A stretch of DNA of 64,000 nt, taken from positions 1,420,001-1,484,000 of the forward strand of contig LR882958.1 in NCBI GenBank assembly GCA_904830895.1, read 5' to 3'. A program made the translations under genes and the position numbers. A model generated the notes under the pieces. That model was not told where the DNA came from. It made no database searches and worked only from the letters and a program-made list of their open reading frames with translations. Each line of letters opens with the position of its first letter. Position 1 is the stretch's first letter. Shown here piece after piece: positions 1 to 9,808 of this stretch. Origin of the DNA: Planktothrix rubescens CCAP 1459/22. GTDB taxonomy: Bacteria; Cyanobacteriota; Cyanobacteriia; Cyanobacteriales; Microcoleaceae.

Positions 1-404
1 GTGGCTGTGGGTGCAGGGGTTTCCGGGCTAAATCCATCGGGAGTAAAAATCAAACTTCCGGCTGGCCCGGTTTTAACAGTTCCGGTTGTTTGACCATTCA
101 GGGTTTGAAATTGACCAGTTTCTGTTTCAGCTAAATAAACAGGTGTATTAGTTTCAATAGATATTGCTTGTACAACAGGTGTATCGGGTACAAATACGAC
201 CCCCCCGGTTGCACCGGGTAAGGTAGTTCCGATGCCATTAGAAAGGGGAACAAAAGACTGAACATTTGCTGGAAAAGTCTCAAATCTTCCTTGAATTCCT
301 GATGAAAAAATTAATACTGAATTTCCCGTATTGTACAGGCTATTACTAGGAGAAATTCTTAAGGATAAATTGGCGGGAATTGTATTGATAATAGAACTTG
401 TCAT
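1..404 (-). CDS. RTX-family repeat protein, N-terminal part only (cut by window edge)
   Basis: The reading frame is open from an ATG at 404 to the window edge, 134 codons, so the product is seen only in part. It starts MTSSIINTIPANL and later contains LPGATGGVVFVPD, closely matching the leader of the RTX protein encoded just downstream ([26 protein letters not shown]). A shared leader on two adjacent same-strand genes indicates paralogues from a local duplication. The visible part ends in a P/T-rich stretch, the position where the neighbour has its first Pro/Thr linker. No Sec signal peptide is visible. An AAAGGA ribosome-binding site lies about 10 bases before the ATG. That the missing part carries RTX repeats is inference from the paralogue. 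Confidence 0.6.
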   Translation of the reverse strand, partial: MTSSIINTIPANLSLRISPSNSLYNTGNSVLIFSSGIQGRFETFPANVQSFVPLSNGIGTTLPGATGGVVFVPDTPVVQAISIETNTPVYLAETETGQFQTLNGQTTGTVKTGPAGSLIFTPDGFSPETPAPTA

Positions 405-447
405 AATCAGAATCCTTTGCTGGGAATAGGGATATTAATGTTAAATT

Positions 448-499
448 TGTAGTAAGCCCTTTAGGGCTATCTGAAGACAGCCCTAAAGGGCTTACTACA
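448..499. repeat. 21-bp perfect inverted repeat between the RTX genes
   Basis: Two 21-base arms (448-468 and 479-499) are exact reverse complements around a 10-base loop. The core AGCCCTAAAGGGCTTACTAC is itself partly palindromic and recurs elsewhere in the window (near 4391, 23676, 38607 and 44377), so this is a dispersed repeat pair. It starts 6 bases past the stop of the larger RTX gene on the minus strand, so it may serve as that gene's transcription stop. There is no clear T-run. Confidence 0.7.
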
Positions 500-505
500 A
501 AATGC

Positions 506-3500
506 CTAGATAATCACAAAATCACTAGGCCCAATTAAGGTACTAATATTATTTGTTTGTGGATCAAGGGATGGTAAAATTCCTAAATCAAAAGCCGGAA
601 GACTATCATCACTTAAATTCGGATCATAGCCCATAACATAAGCACCCGAAAAACCGGCATAAGACAAGTTATTTCGATAAACAAAGAAAGCGGCAGTATC
701 ACCCGATCCATTTTGATTTTTCAAGGCAGCATTCACCGCTTGAACATTATCAAAGGTATCTTGGAAAATGATCACCTGTTTATTACTAATATTATCTCCC
801 CCCGAACCCAGGTTAGAAACAATAATCCCCTGTAGGGGAACCACTGTTCCTTCTGCGGTGGTGAAACCGGGGAAACCTAAAGAATTAAATAGGAATCGAT
901 CATCACCATTAACATTAAATTCGGTGATCACATCAACACCTTCGGTGGGGGCTAAATAATAGTAGGAATTATTCCCCAAATTTCCAATTAAACTATCCGC
1001 ACCCCCGCCCCCGGCTAAGGTATCATCATCTTCACCCCCAAACAGGGTATCGTTGCCCTCATCGCCAAAGACTAAATCATTGCCAATTCCTCCAAATACC
1101 GTATCCAAGCCATCTCCAGCAAAAATACTATCGTCTCCAAGATCACCGATAATCGAATCATTTCCAGCAGCACCAAAGACAGAATCATCTCCAATCCCGC
1201 CGAAGATTGTATCGGCACCGTCCCCACCATTTGCGAAATCATCTCCATCACCGCCGATAATAGAATCATTCCCGGTTCCACCAAATACGGTATCATTGCT
1301 TTCCCCGGCATCAATGCTATCGTTACCTGGGCCACCGAGAACTAAGTCTCGACCGACTCCGGCAAAGATTAAGTCGTCTCCATCCTCTCCATAGAGGGAA
1401 TCATCTCCGGCATTCCCGGTTAGAGAATCATTACCACTTCCCCCTAACAGGGTATCGTTCCCAATCCCACTAATCAGGATGTCATCGTTATTACCACCGG
1501 AGAGTAAATTACTATCATCTCCGGCAATTAGGGTATCATTTCCATCTTCCCCTAACAGGGTATTGCGACCCGCCCCGCCATCGAGAGAATCATTGCCTTG
1601 ACCGCCAAAGAGAGAATCATTGCCGACTTGACCGAGGAGCGTATCATTTCCTTCTTCTCCTTGCAGGACATCATTTCCTTCTCCCCCTTCAAGGGAATCG
1701 TTTCCCGTCCCCCCTTCGATAATATCTCGGTTGCCAGCACCGATGAGGGTATCATTCCCGGCAAATCCCCTGATATTTTCACTGAAACCAGTACCAATAA
1801 TCAGGTCATCTCCATCGGTACCGGTGATGATGTCATCGACAATGGTGATACTAAAAGAATTTTGGGCTGTAGTTCCAATATTATCGGTCAGGAGAAATAG
1901 AAATTGATCTCCTCCTGATACATTCCGAGCGCTAAATTGGATGGAACCCGTATCAATATTTTGTTGAGTAAATGAACCCCCGGTATTAATTCGTTGGGGT
2001 GTAGATCCGACAATTTGTAAATTCCCTAAGTTGGGTTCTTGGGTGATGCGGTAAAAAATTTCATTGGGGGGATTATCCGGGTCTACCGCAAACAGATTGA
2101 CGGGAGTGATATTTTTCTGATCATTTTGTAAAACAATAATTCCATTATTGACTAATAATGTCGGGGAAATATTAACAGTAATGAAGACTTGAGCCGTGGA
2201 CGTTAAGCCATAACTGTTTTGAATGGTATAGGGAAAGGTTGATGGCCCTGTAAAGCCCGGGTTAGGTGTGAAGGTAATATTTCCCCCAGCCGTAATTGAT
2301 GCACTGCCATTGGCGATTGTTCCCACGCTCACTAAGGTGAGTTGACTTCCCTGGGGATCGGTATCATTTTTTAGTACGTTAAATGTCACTGAACCATCGG
2401 GAGGCCGTTTTACCGCATCATTTTGGGCGATGGGTGGCTGTAGGGCGGGAGTCGTGGGTGTTGGTGGTGTTGTCGGTGTGGGAGTTGTTGGGGTGGGAGT
2501 TGTCGGTGTTGGTGGGGTTGTTGGTGTGGGAGTTGTTGGTGTTGGTGGAGTTGTTGGTGTTGGTGGAGTTGTTGGTGTGGGAGTTGTTGGTGTTGGTGGA
2601 GTTGTTGGTGTGGGAGTTGTTGGTGTTGGGACTGGAATTGGAATAATTGTACCGGAAATTGGAGTAAAACTATCGGCGGTGATGGTATTACTATCCACAC
2701 CAATTAGAACTGCAATATAGCTTCCAGCACTACCGTTTCTAATAATAGTATTGCCTGCGTTTTCACTACTTTGGCTAATAAATAAGTCACTAAATTGTAA
2801 ACCTCCAGCTAAACCAATGCGATCGCCGGGTTCAAAATCATTAACAATTTGAGCATCTCCTAAATTTGCACCGCCACTTTCGCTAGTCATCACAAAGGTA
2901 TCATTTCCTGAGCCTCCGGTCAGGGTATCGACACCTATACCCCCAAACAGGAAATCATCCCCGGTTTCCCCGGAAAGTTGGTCATCGCCTTCGCCCCCAA
3001 ATACGACATCGTTACCAATACCGCCAAAGATTGTATCGTTTCCTTGGTTTCCATAGAGGTTATCGGCGCCGTCATTGCCAAAAATCAGGTCTTCTTCTCC
3101 ACCACCATAGATGGTATCGTTGCCCCCATCGCCCCAAAGGACATCACTGCCTTTATCCCCAAAAATAAGATCATTGCCCTCGCCGCCCCGAACACTATCT
3201 GCTCCTTGGCCTCCATAAAGGCTATCATTGCCTAAACCGCCAATAACGGTATCATTACCCAGTTGTCCAAACCCGGTATCATCTCCAGCACTGGCATCGA
3301 GGACATCATTATCCTTACCGCCATTAAGTTCATCGTTCCCTTCACCTCCGGTGAGGGTATCATTGCCTTCATTTCCGTAGAGGGTATCATTGTCTTCATC
3401 CCCTCGCAGTTCGTCATTTCCTGCTAAACCAAAGATGGTATCGTTTCCGGCTAAACCATTAATAACATCATTTCCAGAGGAACCTGTAATATAGTCGCTG

Positions 3501-4120
3501 GTTTCTGTGCCTTTACCAATACCTTCAATAATAATAGGTTGATTCCCCGCCAATACTTCAATAAAAACTTGAGCCGGGGCGGTTCCATTGGTAACAGTAT
3601 AACTAAAACTATCTACTCCAAAGAATTTGGGGTCGGGAGTGTAGGTAAAAATTCCTCCCCCATTAAATACTAGGGTTCCGTTTGCTGTTGAACTAAACTG
3701 ATTAACGGTGATACTGGTTCCACTTCCACCCTTAACCGTATCGTTTTCCAGAACATTAAAAAATGTCGCCTGTCCTAAATTAGTTTGAAAAAAGTCATTA
3801 TTGGCAACTGGGGCTGGACTTGTCCCACCATTATTATTAGAAGAGGTGGGGGTCGGAGGAGTGGTGGGGGATGCTGTTGGGGTCGGAGGAGTGGTTGGGG
3901 CTGCGGTCGGGGTCGGAGGAGTGGTTGGGGCTGTTGTTGGGGGAGGTGCTGGGCGATTTTGAGGCACAAAAATGACTGTTCCGTTAGCACCAGGAAGGGT
4001 TTCCCCCACTAGCCCAGTAAAACTTTGAAATACACCCGGTATTTCCGTCGGAAATATTAATAGCACTTCCTGAGTATTAATTACTCTGGCACTAACGGTA
4101 TTAATTACTGCACTTGTCAT
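506..4120 (-). CDS. RTX (hemolysin-type calcium-binding repeat) surface or secreted protein
   Basis: The 1204-residue protein has no Sec signal. After a short leader (about 1-52) comes a Pro/Thr linker (about 53-95), then an Ig/cadherin-like unit with the PVANNDFF...VLENDTV pattern. A first block of glycine/aspartate nonapeptides of the GGxGNDxLx type follows (about 210-408), then a long TPTTP linker (about 493-560), a second Ig-like unit ([13 protein letters not shown]...[10 protein letters not shown]), a cadherin-like stretch and a second RTX block (about 760-1053). RTX repeats bind calcium in a parallel beta roll and are normally exported by type I secretion with an uncleaved C-terminal signal. 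No transporter genes are nearby. The function (adhesin, S-layer-like or sheath protein) cannot be decided from sequence. Some C-terminal Asp/Phe-rich residues fit a type I signal. Confidence 0.85.
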   Translation of the reverse strand: MTSAVINTVSARVINTQEVLLIFPTEIPGVFQSFTGLVGETLPGANGTVIFVPQNRPAPPPTTAPTTPPTPTAAPTTPPTPTASPTTPPTPTSSNNNGGTSPAPVANNDFFQTNLGQATFFNVLENDTVKGGSGTSITVNQFSSTANGTLVFNGGGIFTYTPDPKFFGVDSFSYTVTNGTAPAQVFIEVLAGNQPIIIEGIGKGTETSDYITGSSGNDVINGLAGNDTIFGLAGNDELRGDEDNDTLYGNEGNDTLTGGEGNDELNGGKDNDVLDASAGDDTGFGQLGNDTVIGGLGNDSLYGGQGADSVRGGEGNDLIFGDKGSDVLWGDGGNDTIYGGGEEDLIFGNDGADNLYGNQGNDTIFGGIGNDVVFGGEGDDQLSGETGDDFLFGGIGVDTLTGGSGNDTFVMTSESGGANLGDAQIVNDFEPGDRIGLAGGLQFSDLFISQSSENAGNTIIRNGSAGSYIAVLIGVDSNTITADSFTPISGTIIPIPVPTPTTPTPTTPPTPTTPTPTTPPTPTTPPTPTTPTPTTPPTPTTPTPTTPTPTTPPTPTTPALQPPIAQNDAVKRPPDGSVTFNVLKNDTDPQGSQLTLVSVGTIANGSASITAGGNITFTPNPGFTGPSTFPYTIQNSYGLTSTAQVFITVNISPTLLVNNGIIVLQNDQKNITPVNLFAVDPDNPPNEIFYRITQEPNLGNLQIVGSTPQRINTGGSFTQQNIDTGSIQFSARNVSGGDQFLFLLTDNIGTTAQNSFSITIVDDIITGTDGDDLIIGTGFSENIRGFAGNDTLIGAGNRDIIEGGTGNDSLEGGEGNDVLQGEEGNDTLLGQVGNDSLFGGQGNDSLDGGAGRNTLLGEDGNDTLIAGDDSNLLSGGNNDDILISGIGNDTLLGGSGNDSLTGNAGDDSLYGEDGDDLIFAGVGRDLVLGGPGNDSIDAGESNDTVFGGTGNDSIIGGDGDDFANGGDGADTIFGGIGDDSVFGAAGNDSIIGDLGDDSIFAGDGLDTVFGGIGNDLVFGDEGNDTLFGGEDDDTLAGGGGADSLIGNLGNNSYYYLAPTEGVDVITEFNVNGDDRFLFNSLGFPGFTTAEGTVVPLQGIIVSNLGSGGDNISNKQVIIFQDTFDNVQAVNAALKNQNGSGDTAAFFVYRNNLSYAGFSGAYVMGYDPNLSDDSLPAFDLGILPSLDPQTNNISTLIGPSDFVII
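2440..2645. repeat. minisatellite encoding the Thr/Pro linker of the RTX protein
   Basis: A degenerate tandem array of GGTGTTGGT/GGGAGTTGTT-like units, read on the minus strand as [11 protein letters not shown] repeats. Such DNA is prone to slippage, so linker length probably varies between strains. A second, shorter array with the same coding effect lies at about 3845-3950. High-G open frames on the plus strand here are shadows of this repeat. Confidence 0.8.
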
Positions 4121-4400
4121 TTTTTTGTCTCCTCATGAATGAACCCACTCGATCAAATCTACCTTTAACACCCCGACCCAGGATTAATTTATATTATTCC
4201 CAGAATAACTGATGATAATAACATCAATCCCCGGGAATTTATTGAATTAATTTCTTGATTTTGAAAACAACATAAATAACCTCATTTTTTATATTATAAT
4301 TAAGGTTGAATTTAACTTTTTTGGTTGCCTTTTTGAAAGACAATTATCTGAAAGTTTGGTCAAAACTATTCCCTATATTATCTGGGTTTGAAGATAGCGC
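4121..4400. other. gene-free AT-rich stretch upstream of the RTX gene
   Basis: I see no gene here. It should hold the promoter of the RTX gene on the minus strand. A degenerate copy of the AGCCCT...AGGGCT...ACTAC dispersed repeat sits at about 4391-4414, just past the stop of the ATPase gene. Confidence 0.5.
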
Positions 4401-6557
4401 TCAAGGGCTGACTACATGAACTAGGGGTAAAAGGGGGCCGAATTGTTCTTGACCATTAACGGCTAAATCACTGTGACAGAGAATTAAGCGATCGCTCACC
4501 CGACTTAACAAATCTACAATAATACGGTGCAATCGTTGTAGATCAGCCGACCTTGTATTTGCTTCTGTCCCTGAATACTCCGGTTGTTCCTTGAGAAATA
4601 GAGGCGCTCCCCAGAGAATACTCGCTCCTCCACTCAACCACAAGGGAGATCCCACATCTAGCCAAAAGTGCCAAGCATGGGAAGCTCGACTAGCTCGATA
4701 TTGAAAAATTGTTCCCAAGGTTACGGCCGGAGGTTTAACCCCCAAACTGGATACCGGATAAGGGTTAGCAGAAATCACTCCCTGTCGTAATAACTGAATA
4801 AACTGGCCGACTTGTTCCGAGATGATCCCATCGGTTTTCGCCTGTAAACGATTCTGCACCTCCCAATAGTGGAGTGCCGTTTCCATTAACTCGCGTAGTG
4901 CAGAGAGTTGATCGTTTCTCAAGCTGCGACCCGTGCCATTACCCAGAAAAAATTGCTGAATCCCTCGATCTAATAACACTACTGGACTGGCTAATAACTG
5001 GTTTTGATAGTCTTCCCGTTGAACTTCCAGCCAGTGCAAAATCTGATTATAGGCGACCGTCGCCTGATATCCCAACCGATCCCAACGGGGAAAAGCATTC
5101 ACGGTCAGTAACCGAGGATTATCTAAGTCAGGCACAAAACAATGATCAGCTAATAACCCCGCCCGTACTGGGTCGATGGAGAAGCAGGGGGAAAGAGTGT
5201 CATGGGTGTAGCGGCTCAGGGTAACGAGCATTTCGGCGATCGCATCTCGATGCACCAGATGACCATTCCCCGGATAGACCAATACCATTAAGGTTAATAA
5301 GCCTCGAACTAGGGAAGAACTGATTAGGGGACGTTGTTCCTGCATCGACTCAACGGCTATTCCTGCATGGTTTAAAATTTCTCGCAGGGTATAACGGGCG
5401 ATCGCATCTAAACCAGGGCCAATTAGGGCAATTTCATCGGGCCGTACCTGGCCAGTTTTAACCCCGGCGATAATCTGTTCGGCGGTTTGTCGGAGCAAAT
5501 CGGCCCGTGATACCGTTTGAATTGATTGAATCTGAGTAGAAAATAACAGGGAGTCGGGAAAAGCGATGGCATTCTCCAACACCAAATCTAAAATCGGTTC
5601 GGCCAATTGTTTCCCTAAACCCCTGGGTTGGTCTAAGGTTTCTGTACGACATCGCTTTTGTAAATCCAAGAAGGCGATCGGGTCGGCCCCTAACCCCAAA
5701 CGTACAGCCCCATTGGAATTGTAGGTAAATGCAGCCATTTTTCCCTGCTCCAGAAAGAACTCAAACAAGTGACGGGCTAGGACGGGATATTCGTCCACGT
5801 CGTCGGCTAAAACTACCGGATATCGACGCAGTAGGTGTTTTTGATAGGTGGGATGATGCAGCAGGTGTTGACCATAGAGATCGGCAATCATCCCATAGGT
5901 GAGTAACCCCCGCTCTAAGCACCATTCCCGCCATTGTTGTAGCCATTCTCCTATCTGTTTGTAGGGGGTTTCGATGTCGCCCGTGGGCAGAAATCCCTTT
6001 TCTAAAATCTGGGGAATAGCCTCTATTGAGGTAACACTCAGGGCCGCTAGTTGCAGAATATCCAGAATTTGGCGCACCATCCGGTTAAGGCTAATCCCTG
6101 GACGTCTGAGGGGACTGATTTCCAGATCATGACTCCAAAGCCGGAGGGCAAGTTCCTGTTCGGTTTCGGGGCGTAAGCGCAGGGGAAATTGGGCTTTTAA
6201 CCCTAACTTTTCGACTAATAGGGGCCAAAACAAAATTACTTCGTCTTGAAAAAACCCTAAAGGGGTTGTGGAATAAAAGGAATATTGTCCCTGGGGGGTA
6301 GTAGTTAAACGGTTAACCAGGGCAATGCGATTATCACCATTGGCGGCAAAAATTAAGGTCGTGGTGGCGACAGACTCAGGGTTTAACCTGGGTTTGCGTG
6401 GAGGTTGTGGGGGGTGGGGAAGGGTTCCCAGTAGGGGTGTCCACTCACAAAATAATTCGATCAGGCGAGTGGTTTTGCCACTTTGGGAACTTCCGGTAAT
6501 CCAGAGAGCAGGAGACAGCACGGCAATCGGTCTAAAATTTGTTAATATACCGATCAA
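4401..6557 (-). CDS. UvrD/AddB-like P-loop ATPase (recombinase-type helicase relative)
   Basis: A 718-residue protein with a Walker A motif GSSQSGKTT near residue 23 and an acidic ADDVDE box near 250 that fits a superfamily I Walker B. A later segment (RPDEIALIGPGLDAIARYTL, then a glutamine-arginine-proline box) resembles helicase domain 2 of UvrD/AddB proteins. I recognise it as a protein conserved in cyanobacteria and often annotated as recombinase or helicase; actual unwinding activity is inferred, not shown. The frame opens with TTG at 6557; a GTG at 6521 would drop 12 residues but keep the P-loop. The gene starts 16 bases after the tnpB stop on the same strand, so tnpB sits where its promoter would be expected. 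Conservation over the full length argues that it is intact. Confidence 0.55.
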   Translation of the reverse strand: MIGILTNFRPIAVLSPALWITGSSQSGKTTRLIELFCEWTPLLGTLPHPPQPPRKPRLNPESVATTTLIFAANGDNRIALVNRLTTTPQGQYSFYSTTPLGFFQDEVILFWPLLVEKLGLKAQFPLRLRPETEQELALRLWSHDLEISPLRRPGISLNRMVRQILDILQLAALSVTSIEAIPQILEKGFLPTGDIETPYKQIGEWLQQWREWCLERGLLTYGMIADLYGQHLLHHPTYQKHLLRRYPVVLADDVDEYPVLARHLFEFFLEQGKMAAFTYNSNGAVRLGLGADPIAFLDLQKRCRTETLDQPRGLGKQLAEPILDLVLENAIAFPDSLLFSTQIQSIQTVSRADLLRQTAEQIIAGVKTGQVRPDEIALIGPGLDAIARYTLREILNHAGIAVESMQEQRPLISSSLVRGLLTLMVLVYPGNGHLVHRDAIAEMLVTLSRYTHDTLSPCFSIDPVRAGLLADHCFVPDLDNPRLLTVNAFPRWDRLGYQATVAYNQILHWLEVQREDYQNQLLASPVVLLDRGIQQFFLGNGTGRSLRNDQLSALRELMETALHYWEVQNRLQAKTDGIISEQVGQFIQLLRQGVISANPYPVSSLGVKPPAVTLGTIFQYRASRASHAWHFWLDVGSPLWLSGGASILWGAPLFLKEQPEYSGTEANTRSADLQRLHRIIVDLLSRVSDRLILCHSDLAVNGQEQFGPLLPLVHVVSP

Positions 6558-6573
6558 CTAAACCTACTCAAAC

Positions 6574-7812
6574 CTACTTAAAGGCTGAAAGTTCAGTCAT
6601 TCGTAGTGGGTCAAGCACCACAGGGTTAAACGGCAAACCCTTTATTCCCTGGTCAACGACATCAGGAATTACTTTTCGAGTGATATTAAATGACCCATTA
6701 ACATCGGCATTTAATAACCTACCCTTGGCTGTTTTATACAAGCCTCTAGCTATTCTATGTCCCTGAAATCTTGGTCTTTTTTCACCATATTTAGGTAGAG
6801 CATCCCCATCTACAGCACTGGCAACAGATGTGTAAGATTCTTCTGTAATCACTACCCGGATTCCTTTCAGTTGGGCTTTATAGGTCAACATTTCGATTAA
6901 CCGATAATGGGGAATGTTTACAAATTGTTGATTATTCCTTTTACCTAAGTTAATTGATTGTTTCCAGGTAGCATTATGCCCAATTACTAGGATTCCGATT
7001 TGATGTTGTGTACACCAATCTATGACTCTTTTGCTGGCTGTATGTAGATAATTTTCTACTCTACAGTTGCGTTTATGAGTCAGATTTTTTAATCTTTGAG
7101 ATTGGGTTTGATTATGCTTGAGTTTTAGCTGGGATTGTAAAGAAGAACGTTGTTTATTGTAAAAGGTATTAATCGCTTTTAAGGGTCTGCCTTTAATCAA
7201 AAGAGGTCTAACACCTATTTGATTGGTAGTTACAGCCATTAAATTATTAACTCCTAAGTCTATACCTGCTATTTCTTGATAATTGGTTGTCTCCTCTGCT
7301 TTTTCATAAACGATTTCGATGACATAACAACTACTTTTCGGTACTATCCTCGCCTCGATTATTGACCTTTGTGATGTGGGAATTTTTATTTCACTCATCG
7401 AGAGGTGACAAATTCCTTTTTTCAAGGCTTTTTTCGAGATTGATTCGTGAGGATAAGGGAGAATATTGCGCCCTTTGGTTTTATGTTTATATCTAGGTAT
7501 TTTAGGTTGACCTAAGAAGTTTTCGGGATGTTTTTGCCAGACTTTTACAGCTTGAAAATAACTTGTCCAGGCTGAATCTAATCGGCGGATGATTTGCTTG
7601 CTAACTTTTGTGGGTAAGGCTTTGTAGTCTGGGGTTTGTGATAGGAGATGGTAAAGTTGGTTAAAGTTTAATTTCTGGTAGTGTTGAAAGAAGTGTTGAC
7701 GATAATGATAATTCGCTAGGTTAAACAAATTTTTCGACAAAAAGGCTTTCTGGTCAAGGTCTGACCAGAGGGGATGGTTTTTTGTGACGAGATGACGTTC
7801 AACTAGCTTCAT
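6574..7812 (-). CDS. tnpB: TnpB, IS200/IS605 (IS1341-type) RNA-guided nuclease, no zinc finger
   Basis: The 412-residue product starts MKLVERHLV at 7812; the open frame runs 16 codons further upstream without family similarity. It has the OrfB helix-turn-helix-like N-terminus and a RuvC nuclease core: GIDLGVNN (Asp near 185), ITEES (Glu near 320) and NADVNGS (Asp near 367), so all three catalytic acids are present. The usual CxxC...CxxC zinc ribbon between motifs II and III is absent, replaced by a TSVASAVDGDALPKYG segment. I know this as a variant subgroup in cyanobacteria. No TnpA transposase is nearby, so movement would need one in trans. TnpB proteins are programmed by an RNA from the 3' end of their element; here that would lie around 6540-6650. 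Confidence 0.93.
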   Translation of the reverse strand: MKLVERHLVTKNHPLWSDLDQKAFLSKNLFNLANYHYRQHFFQHYQKLNFNQLYHLLSQTPDYKALPTKVSKQIIRRLDSAWTSYFQAVKVWQKHPENFLGQPKIPRYKHKTKGRNILPYPHESISKKALKKGICHLSMSEIKIPTSQRSIIEARIVPKSSCYVIEIVYEKAEETTNYQEIAGIDLGVNNLMAVTTNQIGVRPLLIKGRPLKAINTFYNKQRSSLQSQLKLKHNQTQSQRLKNLTHKRNCRVENYLHTASKRVIDWCTQHQIGILVIGHNATWKQSINLGKRNNQQFVNIPHYRLIEMLTYKAQLKGIRVVITEESYTSVASAVDGDALPKYGEKRPRFQGHRIARGLYKTAKGRLLNADVNGSFNITRKVIPDVVDQGIKGLPFNPVVLDPLRMTELSAFK

Positions 7813-7833
7813 GTTGTGATTATACTGTGAACA

Positions 7834-7850
7834 GGGTTTTCTGAAAACCC
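7834..7850. mobile_element. small palindrome just upstream of tnpB (possible left-end hairpin)
   Basis: GGGTTTTCTGAAAACCC forms a 7-8 bp stem with a minimal loop, 22 bases before the tnpB start. IS200/IS605 elements carry subterminal hairpins rather than inverted terminal repeats, so this is a candidate left-end hairpin. The exact element boundary cannot be fixed from one copy. Confidence 0.4.
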
Positions 7851-8018
7851 CCCTCGCCAAAATTGCTCATTATTGGCATTTAGCTATCAAAATGACTAAT
7901 ATTGAGCAGAATTAGTTAGATTTTTGGCAGTTGCATTTACCCCCGTACATTGTACCGATGTTCCACCAGAACGTCTTTAATTAATATTCATTCCACTGAT
8001 TCTTAAGGGGTCTAAACC

Positions 8019-9428
8019 ATGGCCGCTGCTGATTCTAATGTATTTAAACAATTCTTTGGCAATGCTAATCAATGGTTTCGTGATACACCGGAACGGGCTT
8101 TAGATCAAGCTTATGATGCTGCCTTAAAAATTCGTTCCCTTGAGAATGAGCATTTTCAAGGTGAAAAAATATCTCTGGAATTTCATCCTGAATATAGCGA
8201 TCGCGTCCTTTCTTATTTTAATTCTGAACTAAAAAAATATCTCAAAATTATTCAGAATCGCTTAATGGTATTTAATGCCAGCCGTTCGGTTTTGGGGTGG
8301 TCGGAACAAATCAATCCCTCATCGGGTATTAACCTGGAATTAGAGCAAAAAGTTACCTCGAATGGATCATTACCTCACGGGAAAATAGTTGAGGCTATTT
8401 GTGAAAAACTCGATTATATTGATGCGGTAGTTACTCGTTATCAAGCCCCAGAATCCTCGGATTTTTCTCTAAATTTAACCCCAAATTCTCCCGAAAAATC
8501 TGTATCACTAAATCCTACAGGAAACCCCCCAAATTCAACTCCAAATTATATCTCTGAAAACAAGAATTTTTTGAATAGTAACCGGAATCCTAGTTCCAGA
8601 AAAACGATGAAACCGGGTTTGAGGAACAATAATTCAACTCGGGTTTTACCCCGTTCTTTATTAAGAACATTAGGTCGAATTAAACAGGAACTCAGACCCG
8701 GATCGGAGTCGGAAATTATTGCGAGTTATAAGCAAACTCAAGCTAAAACCGTAATTTCTATCCGATTTATTCTGTTGTTGATTTTGATTCCTTTATTGAC
8801 TCAACAACTGGCTAAAAATTTCTTGGTCGGGCCGATTATAGATGGAATATTTACAAATAAAGAACAAACACCTATTTTTATCAATATTGATCTGGAGGAG
8901 GAAGCCTTTATCGAATTAAAACAATATGAAGAACGTCTTAGATTTAAGGCATTGATTAGTCAAGCTCCTGCCTTAACTTCAGAGGAATTAGATGAAAAAC
9001 TCAAGGAAAAAGCTAAAGGAATAGCTGAACAATATAAGGGAGATAGTAGTAGCGCGATCAAGAATGTTTTCGCAGATATTATCTCGGTTTTTATGTTCGC
9101 TTTTATTTTAGTTTCCAACCGCAGTGAGGTAGAGATTCTCAAATCATTTATGGGGGATTTAATTTATGGATTGAGTGATAGTGCGAAAGCTTTTATTATT
9201 ATTTTGTCTACGGATATGTTTGTGGGGTTTCACTCTCCCCACGGTTGGGAGGTGATTTTAGAAAGTACCGCCCGACATTTCGGACTTCCTGAAAATCGGG
9301 ACTTCAATTTTTTGTTTATTGCGACCTTTCCAGTTATCTTAGATGCGGTGTTTAAATATTGGATTTTCCGTTATCTCAACCGCAGTTCTCCTTCTGCTGT
9401 TTCTACTTATAAAACGATGAATGAATAA
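8019..9428 (+). CDS. pxcA: PxcA, CemA-family proton extrusion protein
   Basis: The 469-residue protein matches the cyanobacterial PxcA (PcxA) plan. A hydrophilic N-terminal region includes TPERALDQAYDAALKI and YSDRVLSYFNSELKKYL. Then comes a Ser/Pro/Asn-rich variable linker (about 150-210). The C-terminal CemA-like membrane domain has helices around 243-265, 345-362, 385-400 and 430-450. The family supports light-dependent net proton extrusion at the cytoplasmic membrane and so helps inorganic carbon uptake and pH control; the plastid homologue is CemA. Start ATG GCC GCT follows a purine-rich AAGGGG site. The gene stands alone, between tnpB and a decayed toxin-antitoxin pair. Confidence 0.9.
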   Translation: MAAADSNVFKQFFGNANQWFRDTPERALDQAYDAALKIRSLENEHFQGEKISLEFHPEYSDRVLSYFNSELKKYLKIIQNRLMVFNASRSVLGWSEQINPSSGINLELEQKVTSNGSLPHGKIVEAICEKLDYIDAVVTRYQAPESSDFSLNLTPNSPEKSVSLNPTGNPPNSTPNYISENKNFLNSNRNPSSRKTMKPGLRNNNSTRVLPRSLLRTLGRIKQELRPGSESEIIASYKQTQAKTVISIRFILLLILIPLLTQQLAKNFLVGPIIDGIFTNKEQTPIFINIDLEEEAFIELKQYEERLRFKALISQAPALTSEELDEKLKEKAKGIAEQYKGDSSSAIKNVFADIISVFMFAFILVSNRSEVEILKSFMGDLIYGLSDSAKAFIIILSTDMFVGFHSPHGWEVILESTARHFGLPENRDFNFLFIATFPVILDAVFKYWIFRYLNRSSPSAVSTYKTMNE

Positions 9429-9434
9429 ATTAAT

Positions 9435-9551
9435 GTGAAAAAAATAGAAGAAATTCGTCATCAACTCCAATCAGGTAAATTTGACTTTAGCCGTCATGCT
9501 TTTAGGCGTGCCGTAGAGCGGAATATTTGTGAATTTGAATCAATGGATTAA
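9435..9551 (+). pseudogene. truncated DUF4258-type toxin remnant
   Basis: A GTG-initiated frame of 38 codons reads VKKIEEIRHQLQSG...FSRHAFRRAVERNI and then stops after CEFESMD. The N-terminal pattern (lysine-rich start, FSRHAxxRAxER) is that of the small DUF4258 toxin-like proteins, normally about 75-90 residues. More than half is missing here, which suggests a deletion. It directly precedes a YgiT-type zinc-finger gene, its usual partner. Non-functionality is inferred from length. Confidence 0.65.
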
Positions 9552-9571
9552 CTATTCCCAAAGGAGATAAA

Positions 9572-9802
9572 ATGTCTCAATGTCATGTTTGTGGCGCAAC
9601 AGAATTTCACACAGAACAAGTCAGTGAGATTTTCCAAATTAATGGAAAATTCTATCTGGTAGAAAAAATTCCTGCTCAGGTCTGTTCTAGGTGCGGTGAA
9701 GTTACATTTAGTCGGGAAACGACGGAAAATATTAGAAAGATGTTACATGGAGAATTACAACCTATTAAATCTATTAATTTGGATGTATTTGCCTACCAAT
9801 AG
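9572..9802 (+). CDS. YgiT/MqsA-type zinc-finger antitoxin-like protein
   Basis: The 76-residue product begins MSQCHVCGATEFHTEQV and carries a second CSRCGEVTFSRETTENI motif. Two CxxC pairs form the N-terminal zinc-binding fold of YgiT/MqsA proteins. In this family the zinc domain binds the toxin and a DNA-binding helix-turn-helix usually follows; only the short form is present. It lies 20 bases after the truncated DUF4258 gene, so the pair looks like a toxin-antitoxin module that lost its toxin. An AAAGGAG site precedes the ATG. Confidence 0.8.
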   Translation: MSQCHVCGATEFHTEQVSEIFQINGKFYLVEKIPAQVCSRCGEVTFSRETTENIRKMLHGELQPIKSINLDVFAYQ

Positions 9803-9808
9803 CTTCTT

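Noticed and set aside
2383-2720. Long Gly/Val-rich open frames on the plus strand
   Set aside because: They are shadows of the Thr/Pro minisatellite in the RTX gene on the other strand.
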